Positions 22,421-33,421 of a DNA stretch of 64,000 nucleotides are shown in pieces. Positions within the stretch are counted from its first letter, which is position 1. Every line of letters begins with the position of its first letter. A program made the position numbers and the translations under genes. Source of the DNA: Dryocola clanedunensis subsp. sulfonylureivorans (GTDB taxonomy: Bacteria > Pseudomonadota > Gammaproteobacteria > Enterobacterales > Enterobacteriaceae); the NCBI RefSeq assembly GCF_016756775.1, contig NZ_JAERMU010000011.1, forward strand, positions 120,247-184,246, read 5' to 3'. The notes under the pieces were generated by a model that ran no database searches, was not told where the DNA came from, and saw only the letters and a list, made by a program, of their open reading frames with translations.

Positions 22421-23308
22421 TTAAAGGAAGGGGCTAGGAATCACCGGGATAAACATGAATTTCAGGTTCCAGCGGGAGCCGACATCATCCGGTGAGATGA
22501 CGGAATATTGCATCTCCACCGCGAAACGGACCGGCAATTTACCCATTTTGATCACGTTGGAATACCCCAGGCCGACGGGGAAGGTCAGCCTGTCGCCCTG
22601 ATCTTTTTTCCAGTCAATCGTGATATCCGGGCTCATCCCTACCAGCTCGGTTCCGCTCAAACGGTAGTTGATAAAGTACTGAATATCCGTGTGATTGGTG
22701 TCTTTGCGGTTCTGTTTATTATCCGCAGACCACCATTGCTGGGCGAGTATGCCAACGTTGGTGCCGCCTGGGTGTGGCGCTAATTTTGCCAGCAAAAGCG
22801 CAGGGCCTACCTGGTAGCGTCCCTGTCCCTGAAAATCATTTTCTGCCGTATCGAAGAGCTGCGTTGCGCCAATGCCCCAGACGAAACCATCATCTTTATT
22901 GGGTCCGAGGAGCGTTAACAGGCCCGTATCTCCCATCCCGCTGGCCCTGCCATGTGCCGAAATGGAACCGTTGCCGTTCATCGACGAATGGCCTAAATCT
23001 GGGGTGTTGTAATATTGCAGCACCGGTCTGACGATAAAGTTCCAGTCGCTCTCGCCGAACTTTAGCGGAAATGACATAATCGGCTGGAAAGTCGTTCGGG
23101 AAACCGTGCCGTTAAACTTATCTCCGCGAAGCTGCGTATTGTCATACTGCGTCCAGAACATCCATGCGGCGCCGACCGGATTTGCCGTCATCTTGGCAAT
23201 TTTTTCCATTTGTTCTGGTGTTAAATCATCCCCGTCAGCAGCATAGCCTATTTTTGTAAAACAAAGAGAGGCGGCGAACAGACAGAGCATAGTTTTACTT
23301 TTCTTCAT
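22421..23308 (-). CDS. Putative outer-membrane beta-barrel transporter
   Basis: 295-residue exported protein. A Sec signal peptide ends near residue 23 (KIGYA/ADG). The mature chain is rich in alternating aromatic and polar strands ending in an aromatic/hydrophobic strand (NLKFMFIPVIPSPFL), typical of outer-membrane barrels. Segments such as NPVGAAWMFWTQYDN, PVLQYYNTPD and GSGMGD-like turns fit the family of putative phenol-pathway or generic outer-membrane transporters, in some entries misnamed neuromedin U. No substrate can be given. It precedes the SAHH-like gene in the same orientation. Confidence 0.7.
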   Translation of the reverse strand: MKKSKTMLCLFAASLCFTKIGYAADGDDLTPEQMEKIAKMTANPVGAAWMFWTQYDNTQLRGDKFNGTVSRTTFQPIMSFPLKFGESDWNFIVRPVLQYYNTPDLGHSSMNGNGSISAHGRASGMGDTGLLTLLGPNKDDGFVWGIGATQLFDTAENDFQGQGRYQVGPALLLAKLAPHPGGTNVGILAQQWWSADNKQNRKDTNHTDIQYFINYRLSGTELVGMSPDITIDWKKDQGDRLTFPVGLGYSNVIKMGKLPVRFAVEMQYSVISPDDVGSRWNLKFMFIPVIPSPFL

Positions 23309-23503
23309 GAGTAATGACCCTAATGCATAGAAGATTTTCCAAAATATTTTTTTGGACAGTGTAATGGATGCGTTATTTTTATTATGAGCGTGGAGAACTT
23401 TGGTGCTTTGATTTTATCCGTTGAATATTATTAACTGATGCAGGGTGTTGCGCTCGGTTAATGAAAGTTAGTACTCACGGTAATACGGAGTGAAGACGAG
23501 TGT

Positions 23504-24127
23504 TTAGATTTTATCGGGTAACGGGTGTATTATTTTCTTGAGTCGTCCCTGTTCCATTTCGATGTAATTTCGTTCTTTTAATATCGCCAAAATCCTGAAT
23601 ACATAGCCATTCGATAAGCTCGTTCTTTTCAGAATGTAACTCGCGAGTCCCTGGGAAACCTTTTCCTCTTGCTGATATAACTCTATAAGTTCTTTAATGG
23701 CACTGTAGCCATTGCCACCATGCCGGACCTCAAAAGCAGCGGATAATCGCTCAATAATAGAATAAATGACGGAGATAAAAGCCAGTCCGTTATTCGATTT
23801 TTGAACAATGCTGGGGTCAAAAAGTTTGGCAATAGGGAGTTTTACGATGATCACATCACTTTCAATACGATAGTAAAAAGGATGTTTTGCCTGCATCTTC
23901 TCATATTCCATGATAGGCATACCATAGAAGGCATAATCGATGAACTTATCATTTTTTTTGAAGTAAACGCCCACCCGGCCATCAATCACGAAACCAGCCT
24001 CTGTATCGACCAGGTCTAATGACTCCCCTTTGCTGTATCTGCGTTGTCTTCCATGAATTTTAATAAAATCAATGAGTTCATTAAAATCGTCATTATCACT
24101 AAAGCCATAATCTGCATCCTTTTGCAT
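23504..24127 (-). CDS. IprA/YaiV-type winged-helix regulator
   Basis: 207-residue protein of the IprA (YaiV) family, the same length as the E. coli member. It has an N-terminal cyclic-nucleotide-binding-like barrel and a C-terminal winged helix ending ILKERNYIEMEQGRLKKI, close to the E. coli ending LRKGNYIEMNKGKL. IprA was described as an inhibitor of hydrogen peroxide resistance. The ATG is preceded by AGGAGAAGAGG. The gene is markedly AT-rich compared with its surroundings, suggesting acquisition or relaxed evolution. Its targets are unknown; neighbouring genes are candidates. Confidence 0.75.
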   Translation of the reverse strand: MQKDADYGFSDNDDFNELIDFIKIHGRQRRYSKGESLDLVDTEAGFVIDGRVGVYFKKNDKFIDYAFYGMPIMEYEKMQAKHPFYYRIESDVIIVKLPIAKLFDPSIVQKSNNGLAFISVIYSIIERLSAAFEVRHGGNGYSAIKELIELYQQEEKVSQGLASYILKRTSLSNGYVFRILAILKERNYIEMEQGRLKKIIHPLPDKI

Positions 24128-24439
24128 CCTCTTCTCCTGTGAGTTGTTAAAGGGTTAACCGTGGCATCCGGTGATCCTCCAGAAGGAGGCGACGTGTTCA
24201 CTGGGGTGATATTACTAAGAAAGATTTGCAAGTAAAACTGAAAATTTAAAAAAATATCACATAGTAGATATGTCAGGGAAATAATTTAAGCCACAGCGTA
24301 CTTTAAAAACCGATGGGTCATTTATGAGATAGACTCTTGAATTTAGTGTCGGCGTATATTGACATTATTTTCTTCGCTGACTTATTATTTTGCGCGAAAG
24401 CTTATATGAAAATCATTGGTTATGGAGTGCATCAAAAAA
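24128..24439. other. 312-bp AT-rich intergenic region
   Basis: The space between the divergent IprA-type gene and the unknown membrane protein is AT-rich and should hold both promoters. A small CCTCC/GGAGG hairpin lies at about 24176-24189. No RNA gene or convincing ORF was recognised. Confidence 0.4.
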
Positions 24440-24958
24440 ATGAAAACAGCTCGTGCCTGGTGGATGTTACTTCTCCTTATTATTCCTGCCATCATTATGT
24501 CGATATTATTGAGTCAAAATTCCAGACAGACAGCTAAATCAGATGTTCATAAAGTTAAAAACGATGAGCAGTATACTGCCGCGGTAGAGTTTATCAGTCA
24601 GGAAGCCGTGCTTTTTAATCAGCAGTATGTTGGTCATCTCATTCATAAAAACACCCGGCTAGATAGCGTGGTGATGAATGAAGGCAATAAGCGATTAACC
24701 TATCAATTGACCTTAACTGATATCTCAGAAAGAAACATACAGCATGTATCGGCCCAGAAAAAAATGGATATCATTAAAGGAGAAAAGGCAGGGCTTGTGG
24801 CTAAGTTAAAAAACGATACGCATCTTACCTTACTGTTTGAACACGGCTGGTCAATGGAATATATCCAAAAAACAAACGACGATACTGTTCTCAGTGACAT
24901 CATTATTACCGGTGATGATATGGCTGAGGGGAATACAGGCCATCATGGGATGATTTAA
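24440..24958 (+). CDS. Unknown membrane-anchored periplasmic protein
   Basis: A 172-residue protein that I do not recognise. After a short basic start it has one strongly hydrophobic segment (WWMLLLLIIPAIIMSILL, about residues 7-24), then a hydrophilic domain of about 145 residues with mixed alpha/beta character, so an N-in membrane anchor with a periplasmic domain is likely. The ATG at 24440 places the span near the N-terminus; ATG at 24422 or TTG at 24416 are alternatives, the GGAG being a little far (12 bases). The DNA is AT-rich like the IprA-type gene. Confidence 0.55.
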   Translation: MKTARAWWMLLLLIIPAIIMSILLSQNSRQTAKSDVHKVKNDEQYTAAVEFISQEAVLFNQQYVGHLIHKNTRLDSVVMNEGNKRLTYQLTLTDISERNIQHVSAQKKMDIIKGEKAGLVAKLKNDTHLTLLFEHGWSMEYIQKTNDDTVLSDIIITGDDMAEGNTGHHGMI

Positions 24959-25098
24959 GGTTAGAGCCAACTCGAGTAAAAATCTCCCTTCGGGTTTTGT
25001 TACCCAATCAAACAGCACCCCTGCCAGGCTTTCTATGGCTTGATGAAATAGCAGATAAAAATCTGCAGCCATTTTGTTGCCACTTAAACATCCTGAAA

Positions 25099-25126
25099 AC
25101 AAAAAAGCCACTCAATCGAGTGGCTT
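25099..25126 (-). terminator. Terminator downstream of tRNA-Ile(CAU)
   Basis: AAGCCACTC and GAGTGGCTT form a 9-bp stem with a four-base loop followed on the minus strand by a T-run, 27 bases beyond the tRNA 3' end. Confidence 0.88.
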
Positions 25127-25152
25127 AGTCATATGATTTCAAAGCTAAAATT

Positions 25153-25228
25153 TGGTGGCCCCTGCTGGACTTGAACCAGCGACCAAGCGATTATGAGTCG
25201 CCTGCTCTAACCACTGAGCTAAGGGGCC
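25153..25228 (-). tRNA. ileX: tRNA-Ile with CAU anticodon (ileX)
   Basis: A complete 76-nt cloverleaf with encoded CCA. On the minus strand it starts GGCCCCTTAGCTCAGTGG, has the anticodon loop around CTCATAA, the T arm GGTTCAAGTCC and ends GGGGCCACCA. The CAU anticodon in this sequence context belongs to the minor isoleucine tRNA whose C34 is changed to lysidine by TilS so that it reads AUA. It is next to mug, as ileX is in E. coli. Confidence 0.95.
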
Positions 25229-25238
25229 GTGGGGCTGG

Positions 25239-25244
25239 ATTATA
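25239..25244 (-). promoter_or_regulatory. -10 element of the ileX promoter
   Basis: On the minus strand a perfect TATAAT lies 10 bases before the tRNA 5' end. The -35 region is weak (TGGATT at about 17 bp). The short leader fits a stable RNA promoter. Confidence 0.55.
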
Positions 25245-25353
25245 ATGGAACTGTGAGCGGCAATCCAGTGATTGCGTGACATGTGCTGGTTTTATAAACA
25301 ATGTCTAATCAATCTCTTATACTTGTTCCACATTTATAACTCAGGGATATGCG

Positions 25354-25860
25354 ATGACTAACGACATTCTCCAACCAGGGCTGCGGGTGGTGTTTTGCGG
25401 CATCAATCCTGGCAAGACTTCGGCGCACACCGGATTTCACTTTGCACATCCGGGAAATCGCTTCTGGAAGGTGATTCACCTTGCCGGTTTTACCGACAGG
25501 CAGCTGAAACCGGAGGAGGAGCTGCATCTGTTGGATACGCGCTGCGGCATTACTAAGCTTGTGGAGCGGCCTACGGTTCAGGCGAGTGAGGTAGGGCTGC
25601 ATGAGCTGCGTGCAGGCGGTCGTGAGCTGATTACGAAGATGCAGGACTATCAGCCTATGGCGTTGGCTGTCCTGGGCAAGCAGGCCTTTGAGCAGGCATT
25701 CAGCCAGCGTGGTGCGAAGTGGGGCAGGCAGGATATGACGATTGGTGATACAGAAGTGTGGATATTACCCAATCCCAGCGGGCTGAACAGGGCGACACTG
25801 GACAAGCTTGTTGAGTCCTATCGCGAGCTGGAACAGTCTTTGATGGCGCGGGGAAGATAG
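25354..25860 (+). CDS. mug: G/U mismatch-specific DNA glycosylase Mug
   Basis: Uracil-DNA glycosylase superfamily enzyme removing uracil opposite guanine and ethenocytosine. 168 residues, the E. coli length. The catalytic-region motif GINPG has the key Asn at residue 18, and the second motif NPSGLNR lies near residue 142. The remaining sequence ([29 protein letters not shown]) follows the family closely. It is monocistronic and converges on rpoD across a shared bidirectional terminator. Confidence 0.97.
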   Translation: MTNDILQPGLRVVFCGINPGKTSAHTGFHFAHPGNRFWKVIHLAGFTDRQLKPEEELHLLDTRCGITKLVERPTVQASEVGLHELRAGGRELITKMQDYQPMALAVLGKQAFEQAFSQRGAKWGRQDMTIGDTEVWILPNPSGLNRATLDKLVESYRELEQSLMARGR

Positions 25861-25867
25861 CGCCCAT

Positions 25868-25897
25868 AAAAAAGCCCTCGCGAGGAGGGCTTTTAAA
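25868..25897. terminator. Bidirectional terminator between mug and rpoD
   Basis: AAAAGCCCTC and GAGGGCTTTT form a strong hairpin with A- and T-runs on both sides, placed between the convergent ends of mug and rpoD. Confidence 0.9.
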
Positions 25898-25909
25898 AGC
25901 ACGAAGAGA

Positions 25910-27748
<1,839 letters not shown>

Positions 27749-27903
27749 AAGACGGTATCCACACTTAAGTCGTTTGGGTTGGTGTCGGTAGGCGTTGCCG
27801 CCAACAATAACGTAACGAGGGCTGATTTGTTTTAATGCCGCAGCCCGTCCTTGCGGCGTTCGGGTTTGACCCGATCAATGTTCGGCAGTTAAGCCGCGAG
27901 TAT

Positions 27904-29649
27904 TTACTTTTTCGCGCGTGACTCATTGATCACGCGGACTTCCTCACGCTCCGCCGGGGTTAGCCCCTCGGTCCGGGAACGTGCAATCAATTCTGTTAAC
28001 CTCAGTTCCAGCACGGAATCAAACATATGGTCCAGCGCGTCGGTGAAGGTTTTTTCTGCAATGTCCTTATCTGCTATATCGTCCCATGCTGACAGTTTTT
28101 CAAGGGTGGCAGCATCTTCTGTGCCACGATATAGCTCTAAAAGCTGCCCTGTGGTCAGCCCTGGCTGGGCCAGGCAGGTTTCGACCAGCTTGCAGAATAA
28201 TGTCAGCCCCGGCAGCTTTGCCTGTTCCAGACCGTTTAACGGGGGAACCATTGGCGCCAGCTCCGGGTTTTGCACCAGTAGTCCTATCAGTATACGCATG
28301 GTTGTGCGTTTTAGCTGTGGCGCTGGCCGCGGCGTACCGCTTTCGGCGGCTTTTGGCATCAGCTTTTCGAGCTGGCTGTCGTCCAGGATGCCGAGTTTGT
28401 TACCCAGCTCCTGACGCAGATAAATGCGCAATGTTTCACCAGGTACCTGACTAATCAGCGGTAATGCCAGCGTGCTTAGCCGCGCGCGACCATCCGGCGA
28501 GGTCAAATCGACCTGTGGCATCAGGCTGTTAAAAAGAAACGTCGACAGCGGCAGGGCTTTTTCCATGCGCGCTTCAAATGCCTCTTTTCCTTCCTTACGT
28601 ACCAGCGTATCCGGGTCTTCACCGTCCGGCAGGAACATAAAGCGCAGCTGACGACCGTCCGTCATATACGGTAGCGCCGTTTCCAGCGCCCGCCATGCGG
28701 CGTCACGTCCCGCGCGATCGCCGTCATAACAGCAGACGACGTTATCCGTTGCACGAAACAGCAGCTGGATATGGTCAGCGGTAGTGGAGGTGCCCAGGGA
28801 AGCAACGGCGTAAGAGATGCCGTACTGTGCCAGAGCAACAACGTCCATATATCCTTCGACCACCAACAGGCGCGCCGGTTCCGGCTGGTTCTGCTGCGCT
28901 TCATAAAGGCCGTACAGCTGGCGGCCCTTATGGAAAATATCGGTTTCCGGGGAGTTCAGGTACTTCGGCAGGGCATCGCCCAGCACGCGTCCACCAAACC
29001 CTATGACCCGGCCTCGCTTGTCGCGGATGGGGAACATGACCCGTTCGCGAAAGCGATCGTAACTGCGCCCCTGATCGTTGGTCACCAGCATGCCGGCATC
29101 CGTCAGCGCCTGACGGTTCTCGGTGTTGCCACCAAAGCGTTTTAACGCGTTATCCCAGCCGGGAGGCGCGTAACCGATGGCAAAATGCTTGATGACTTCG
29201 GCGCTTAAACCACGCTGTGTCAGATACTGACGAGCAGGTTCTGCATTGTGTTGCGCCAGGGATTGTTGATAAAAGGCGTTCAGGCCGTCCATCAACTGAT
29301 AAAGACTTTGCCGCTGATGGCGCTCAATCTGGCTTGGCCCGCTACCCGCTTCGTACGGTACTTCAAGGTTGTGCATGGCGGCCAGTTCTTCAACGCTTTC
29401 GACAAACTCAAGCTTGTCGTAATTCATTAAAAAATCCAGCACGTTGCCGTGCGCTCCGCAACCGAAGCAGTGGTAAAACTGTTTATCACCGTTTACGGTG
29501 AAAGAGGGGGTTTTTTCGTTATGGAACGGACAGCACGCATGGTAGTTCTTGCCCTGCTTCTTGAGCTTAACACGCGCATCGATCAGATCGATGATGTCGG
29601 TGCGAGCCAGCAAGTCATTGATGAAAACACGTGGAATTCGTCCAGCCAT
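27904..29649 (-). CDS. dnaG: DNA primase DnaG
   Basis: Synthesises RNA primers for replication at the fork together with DnaB helicase. 581 residues, E. coli length. The zinc-binding domain has C40, H43, C61 and C64. The TOPRIM core carries VVEGYMDVVAL and the acidic YDGDRAGRDAAWRA motif. The C-terminal helicase-interacting domain follows from about residue 430. It is the middle gene of the macromolecular synthesis operon, after an attenuator that lowers its expression relative to rpsU. Confidence 0.98.
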   Translation of the reverse strand: MAGRIPRVFINDLLARTDIIDLIDARVKLKKQGKNYHACCPFHNEKTPSFTVNGDKQFYHCFGCGAHGNVLDFLMNYDKLEFVESVEELAAMHNLEVPYEAGSGPSQIERHQRQSLYQLMDGLNAFYQQSLAQHNAEPARQYLTQRGLSAEVIKHFAIGYAPPGWDNALKRFGGNTENRQALTDAGMLVTNDQGRSYDRFRERVMFPIRDKRGRVIGFGGRVLGDALPKYLNSPETDIFHKGRQLYGLYEAQQNQPEPARLLVVEGYMDVVALAQYGISYAVASLGTSTTADHIQLLFRATDNVVCCYDGDRAGRDAAWRALETALPYMTDGRQLRFMFLPDGEDPDTLVRKEGKEAFEARMEKALPLSTFLFNSLMPQVDLTSPDGRARLSTLALPLISQVPGETLRIYLRQELGNKLGILDDSQLEKLMPKAAESGTPRPAPQLKRTTMRILIGLLVQNPELAPMVPPLNGLEQAKLPGLTLFCKLVETCLAQPGLTTGQLLELYRGTEDAATLEKLSAWDDIADKDIAEKTFTDALDHMFDSVLELRLTELIARSRTEGLTPAEREEVRVINESRAKK

Positions 29650-29734
29650 AGGCCCCGTATGACCCCGTTAGTTTGTCTGCTGCAACCGTTGAAGGCGGCC
29701 TCAGAAACCTGAAGGGCAGGTCAGTTCATAAACG

Positions 29735-29769
29735 AAAATAAGCCGCGCATTCCTTTCGGAAGCACGGCC
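29735..29769 (-). terminator. Attenuator between rpsU and dnaG
   Basis: On the minus strand GCCGTGCTTCC and GGAATGCGCGGC pair around GAAA, followed by TTATTTTC. The position after rpsU matches the internal terminator T1 of the E. coli operon, which lets only part of the transcription reach dnaG and rpoD. Confidence 0.8.
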
Positions 29770-29816
29770 TTTACAACTACTACTGGTCTGTTCCGGAGGC
29801 GTTAACCTCCAGGGAA

Positions 29817-30038
<222 letters not shown>

Positions 30039-30099
30039 TCACCTTTGTAAATTCGGTTTGCCGCTGACTGATGCGTCAGCTATTTCAAAATGGTGCGGA

Positions 30100-30129
30100 A
30101 TTTTACTGCAACTACTGCTGCTTTGTAAA
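30100..30129 (-). promoter_or_regulatory. Main promoter of the rpsU-dnaG-rpoD operon
   Basis: On the minus strand TTTACA (30124-30129) and TAAAAT (30100-30105) are separated by 18 bp, a good sigma-70 promoter about 68 bp upstream of the rpsU start. Confidence 0.7.
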
Positions 30130-30278
30130 GCACCGGACAACCAGAAACCTGGCTTTTATGGCCGGAATCTTCCAGGGGGGCAGATTATACACCACCTCAG
30201 CCTGAAAGGTGAGCAAAGTTTTACAATGGGAGCCGGGAAGCTTAAACTTCGCCGCAAGATACAGAGGTAGAGAAAGCC

Positions 30279-31292
30279 ATGCGCGTACTGGGTATAGAGA
30301 CGTCCTGTGATGAAACCGGCATCGCCATTTATGACGGTGAAAAAGGGTTATTAGCTAATCAATTGTATAGTCAGGTGAAGTTGCACGCTGACTACGGTGG
30401 CGTGGTGCCGGAGCTCGCCTCCCGCGACCACGTGCGTAAAACCGTGCCGCTGATTCAGGCCGCGTTGAAAGAAGCTGGATTAAGCGCCAAAGATATCGAT
30501 GGCGTGGCTTATACCGCAGGTCCTGGCCTGGTTGGTGCGCTATTGGTTGGCGCAACCATTGGTCGCTCTTTGGCATTCGCCTGGGATGTCCCGGCGGTGC
30601 CCGTGCACCACATGGAAGGGCATCTGCTGGCCCCGATGCTGGAAGATAATCCTCCTGCTTTCCCGTTCGTTGCGCTGCTGGTCTCTGGTGGTCATACCCA
30701 ATTGATTAGCGTGACCGGTATCGGTCAATACGAACTGCTGGGCGAGTCCATCGACGATGCCGCAGGTGAAGCCTTTGATAAAACAGCCAAACTGCTCGGT
30801 CTGGATTATCCCGGTGGACCCATGCTGTCGAAAATGGCGGCGCAGGGCGCAGCAGGACGTTTTGTGTTCCCGCGGCCAATGACTGACCGCCCTGGCCTGG
30901 ATTTCAGCTTCTCGGGTCTGAAAACCTTTGCAGCTAATACCATTCGCGGCAACGAAGCAGACGATCAGACGCGTGCCGATATCGCCCGTGCATTTGAAGA
31001 TGCCGTGGTGGATACATTGATGATCAAGTGCAAACGCGCTCTGGATCAGACTGGATTTAAACGTCTGGTGATGGCCGGTGGGGTAAGTGCTAACCGCACA
31101 TTGCGTACCCGCATGGAAGAGATGATGACCAAACGTCGCGGTGAAGTGTTCTATGCACGCCCTGAATTCTGTACCGATAACGGCGCGATGATCGCTTATG
31201 CGGGTCTGATTCGCCTGAAGGCAGGCACTGCGGGTGAGTTAAGCGTCACAGTTCGCCCTCGCTGGCCGCTGGCAGAGCTGCCCGCAGCGTAA
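30279..31292 (+). CDS. tsaD: tRNA threonylcarbamoyladenosine transferase subunit TsaD
   Basis: Universal enzyme of the Kae1/Qri7 family that, with TsaB and TsaE, attaches threonylcarbamoyl to A37 of ANN-decoding tRNAs. 337 residues as in E. coli. The ASKHA-fold ATP-binding motifs [16 protein letters not shown] and VSGGHTQL are present; metal ligands His111 and His115 lie in HHMEGH. It is divergent from rpsU. A strong terminator overlaps the end of the convergent plsY gene. Confidence 0.97.
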   Translation: MRVLGIETSCDETGIAIYDGEKGLLANQLYSQVKLHADYGGVVPELASRDHVRKTVPLIQAALKEAGLSAKDIDGVAYTAGPGLVGALLVGATIGRSLAFAWDVPAVPVHHMEGHLLAPMLEDNPPAFPFVALLVSGGHTQLISVTGIGQYELLGESIDDAAGEAFDKTAKLLGLDYPGGPMLSKMAAQGAAGRFVFPRPMTDRPGLDFSFSGLKTFAANTIRGNEADDQTRADIARAFEDAVVDTLMIKCKRALDQTGFKRLVMAGGVSANRTLRTRMEEMMTKRRGEVFYARPEFCTDNGAMIAYAGLIRLKAGTAGELSVTVRPRWPLAELPAA

Positions 31293-31313
31293 GAGCGTTA
31301 ACCAATTTATTTC

Positions 31314-31343
31314 GTAGATCGGATAAGCGATAGCGTCATCCAA
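31314..31343. repeat. REP element after tsaD
   Basis: GTAGATCGGATAAGCG...GCGTCATCC is a REP palindrome like those at 2955 and 41334, lying between tsaD and plsY. Confidence 0.75.
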
Positions 31344-31364
31344 CACAACAGCTGAGCATCAATC

Positions 31365-31390
31365 AGGAGTGAGAAATCACTCCTTTTTTT
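31365..31390 (+). terminator. Terminator of tsaD overlapping the plsY 3' end
   Basis: A perfect 8-bp stem AGGAGTGA/TCACTCCT with a GAAA loop is followed by seven T residues. Its 3' arm covers the plsY stop codon and last codons. Confidence 0.92.
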
Positions 31391-31994
31391 CGCCTTTATT
31401 CCGGCGCAGCTTCTTCCAGATTTTGGTTTCCTGGCCGCGCCACAGGCGCTGAATGTTATCGTGGTGGCGCATCAGGATAAGACAGGAGAGCATCGCTACC
31501 GGGAAGGTGAACTCTGGTCTGAACCACCAGACGTAAAACGGCGCTATCAGCGCACTGACAATAGCACCCAGCGACGAATAGCCGCTAAGGAGCACGGTCA
31601 GCAGCCAGGTGCCCGCCATCACGCCGGTTAAATCGAAGCCGATAGGGGCGATAGCACCGAACGCGGTTGCCACACCTTTTCCGCCGTGGAATTTGAAAAA
31701 CACCGGCCAGATGTGTCCCAGGCAGGCGGCGATAGCAATCAGCCCCAGCCAGAGCGGTGTCACACCCATTTCATAGGCTGCCCAGACCGGCAGCATGCCT
31801 TTCAAAACATCAAAAATCAGTACCGCTACGGCTGCGCCTTTGCCGCCAATACGCAGGACGTTGGTCGCACCTGGATTGCCGGAGCCGTTCTCACGCGGGT
31901 CGGGAAGTCCCGCAAGACGGCAAACCAGAATGGCGCTGGAAATGGAGCCGCAAAGATACGCAAGGATTATCATGCCAGGCGCGATTGCACTCAT
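31377..31994 (-). CDS. plsY: Glycerol-3-phosphate acyltransferase PlsY
   Basis: Inner-membrane enzyme transferring an acyl chain from acyl-phosphate to glycerol 3-phosphate, a first step of phospholipid synthesis. 205 residues, the E. coli YgiH length, with five or more spans. Conserved loops are [11 protein letters not shown] and [13 protein letters not shown]. The ATG at 31994 is chosen for the conserved [22 protein letters not shown]-terminus; upstream in-frame starts extend into the region shared with folB. It is divergent from folB. Confidence 0.96.
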   Translation of the reverse strand: MSAIAPGMIILAYLCGSISSAILVCRLAGLPDPRENGSGNPGATNVLRIGGKGAAVAVLIFDVLKGMLPVWAAYEMGVTPLWLGLIAIAACLGHIWPVFFKFHGGKGVATAFGAIAPIGFDLTGVMAGTWLLTVLLSGYSSLGAIVSALIAPFYVWWFRPEFTFPVAMLSCLILMRHHDNIQRLWRGQETKIWKKLRRNKGEKKE

Positions 31995-32101
31995 AACGCT
32001 GTTCCATTTTGAAAGTGTCGTTGTATTCTTCGCATTTGTGGATAATACGCATATTTCGCCGGAAGTGGTATCTGGCGTCACTAAAAACCGGGCGGGGCGT
32101 G

Positions 32102-32470
32102 ATGGACATAGTATTTATAGAACAACTGACTGTAATCACCAGAATTGGTGTTTATGACTGGGAACAAACTATCGATCAGAAGTTGATCTTCGATATCGAA
32201 ATGGCGTGGGACAACCGTACCGCGGCCAGCAGCGACGACGTTAACGACTGCCTGAGCTATGCCGATGTCAGCGAAGCCGTTATCGGCCATGTCGCAGGCG
32301 GTAGATTTGCGCTGGTGGAGCGCGTCGCAGAAGAAGTTGCGCAGCTGTTGTTAGCCCGATTCAACTCTCCCTGGGTACGTCTGAAAGTCAGCAAGCCGGG
32401 CGCCGTAGCCCAGGCGGCAAACGTCGGCGTTGTTATCGAGCGTGGCATTAATCTTAAAGAAAACAAATAA
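32102..32470 (+). CDS. folB: Dihydroneopterin aldolase FolB
   Basis: Folate-pathway enzyme converting 7,8-dihydroneopterin to 6-hydroxymethyl-dihydropterin and glycolaldehyde, with epimerase activity. 122 residues, as in E. coli. The tunnel-fold motifs [27 protein letters not shown] and [12 protein letters not shown] are present. The ATG at 32102 gives the conserved start [20 protein letters not shown]; upstream in-frame codons lie in the plsY promoter area. Confidence 0.96.
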   Translation: MDIVFIEQLTVITRIGVYDWEQTIDQKLIFDIEMAWDNRTAASSDDVNDCLSYADVSEAVIGHVAGGRFALVERVAEEVAQLLLARFNSPWVRLKVSKPGAVAQAANVGVVIERGINLKENK

Positions 32471-32585
32471 TTTCATCAGCGCTAAACAAAACGTGCCTAA
32501 GCGGGTCTTAGCCAGTAGTCTTTAGCGGCTGTCGCTCTGCGTGGCCGCATTTTGTCTCTTTTTTCAGGGGTTAGAGGGTTTAGTA

Positions 32586-33410
32586 ATGAGCGATATCCAC
32601 TCGCTGGCAATTGCCGCGATTCTCGGTGTGGTTGAGGGGTTAACGGAGTTTTTACCTGTCTCGTCCACCGGACACATGATTATTGTTGGTCATCTTCTGG
32701 GATTCGAAGGTGATACCGCAAAAACATTTGAAGTCGTGATTCAGCTCGGTTCGATCCTCGCCGTGGTGGTGATGTTCTGGCGTCGTCTGTTTGGCCTGAT
32801 AGGTATTCATTTCGGGCGCAAGCCGGTACAGCATGAAGGGATGGGCAAAGGCCGCCTGACCTTAATCCACATTCTGTTGGGCATGGTGCCTGCCGTGGTG
32901 CTGGGGCTTATCTTCCACGACACAATAAAATCGCTCTTCAATCCGATAAACGTGATGTATGCGCTGGTCGTTGGCGGCGTGCTGCTGATAGCGGCTGAAC
33001 TGCTTAAACCTAAAGAGCCGCGCGCGGTTGGCGTTGACGATATGACTTACCGTCAGGCGTTTATCATCGGTTGTTTCCAGTGCCTTGCGCTCTGGCCCGG
33101 CTTCTCCCGCTCCGGGGCGACAATCTCAGGCGGCATGCTGATGGGCGTGAGCCGCTATGCCGCCTCCGAGTTCTCTTTCCTGCTCGCGGTGCCGATGATG
33201 ATGGGCGCAACGGTGCTGGACGTTTATAAGAGCATTGGCTTCCTGACGATGGCGGACCTGCCGATGTTTGTCGTTGGCTTCTTCACCGCGTTCGTGGTGG
33301 CGCTGATTGCGATTAAAACTTTCCTGCAGCTCATCAAGCGCATGTCGTTTATCCCGTTCGCCATCTACCGTTTCTTCGTGGCGGCGGCGGTTTACTTCGT
33401 CTTTATGTGA
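32586..33410 (+). CDS. uppP: Undecaprenyl-diphosphatase UppP (BacA)
   Basis: Inner-membrane phosphatase recycling undecaprenyl diphosphate to the carrier lipid of peptidoglycan and O-antigen synthesis; overproduction gives bacitracin resistance. 274 residues. The active-site motifs [14 protein letters not shown] near the N-terminus and [14 protein letters not shown] in the middle are intact. The ATG at 32586 is used because it begins the conserved [18 protein letters not shown] segment. It converges on cca with an 11-bp gap. Confidence 0.97.
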   Translation: MSDIHSLAIAAILGVVEGLTEFLPVSSTGHMIIVGHLLGFEGDTAKTFEVVIQLGSILAVVVMFWRRLFGLIGIHFGRKPVQHEGMGKGRLTLIHILLGMVPAVVLGLIFHDTIKSLFNPINVMYALVVGGVLLIAAELLKPKEPRAVGVDDMTYRQAFIIGCFQCLALWPGFSRSGATISGGMLMGVSRYAASEFSFLLAVPMMMGATVLDVYKSIGFLTMADLPMFVVGFFTAFVVALIAIKTFLQLIKRMSFIPFAIYRFFVAAAVYFVFM

Positions 33411-33421
33411 TGTGCATGCCC

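Noticed and set aside
25012..25040. Possible second copy of the tRNA 3' end (attachment site)
   Set aside because: Only about seven consecutive bases (CCCCTGC) match the tRNA end; this is too short and degenerate to call an att site.
24851..25111. 86-codon minus-strand frame between the unknown membrane protein and the tRNA
   Set aside because: It overlaps the tRNA terminator at its start and the membrane-protein gene at its end, and has no ribosome site. It could at most be a decayed fragment.
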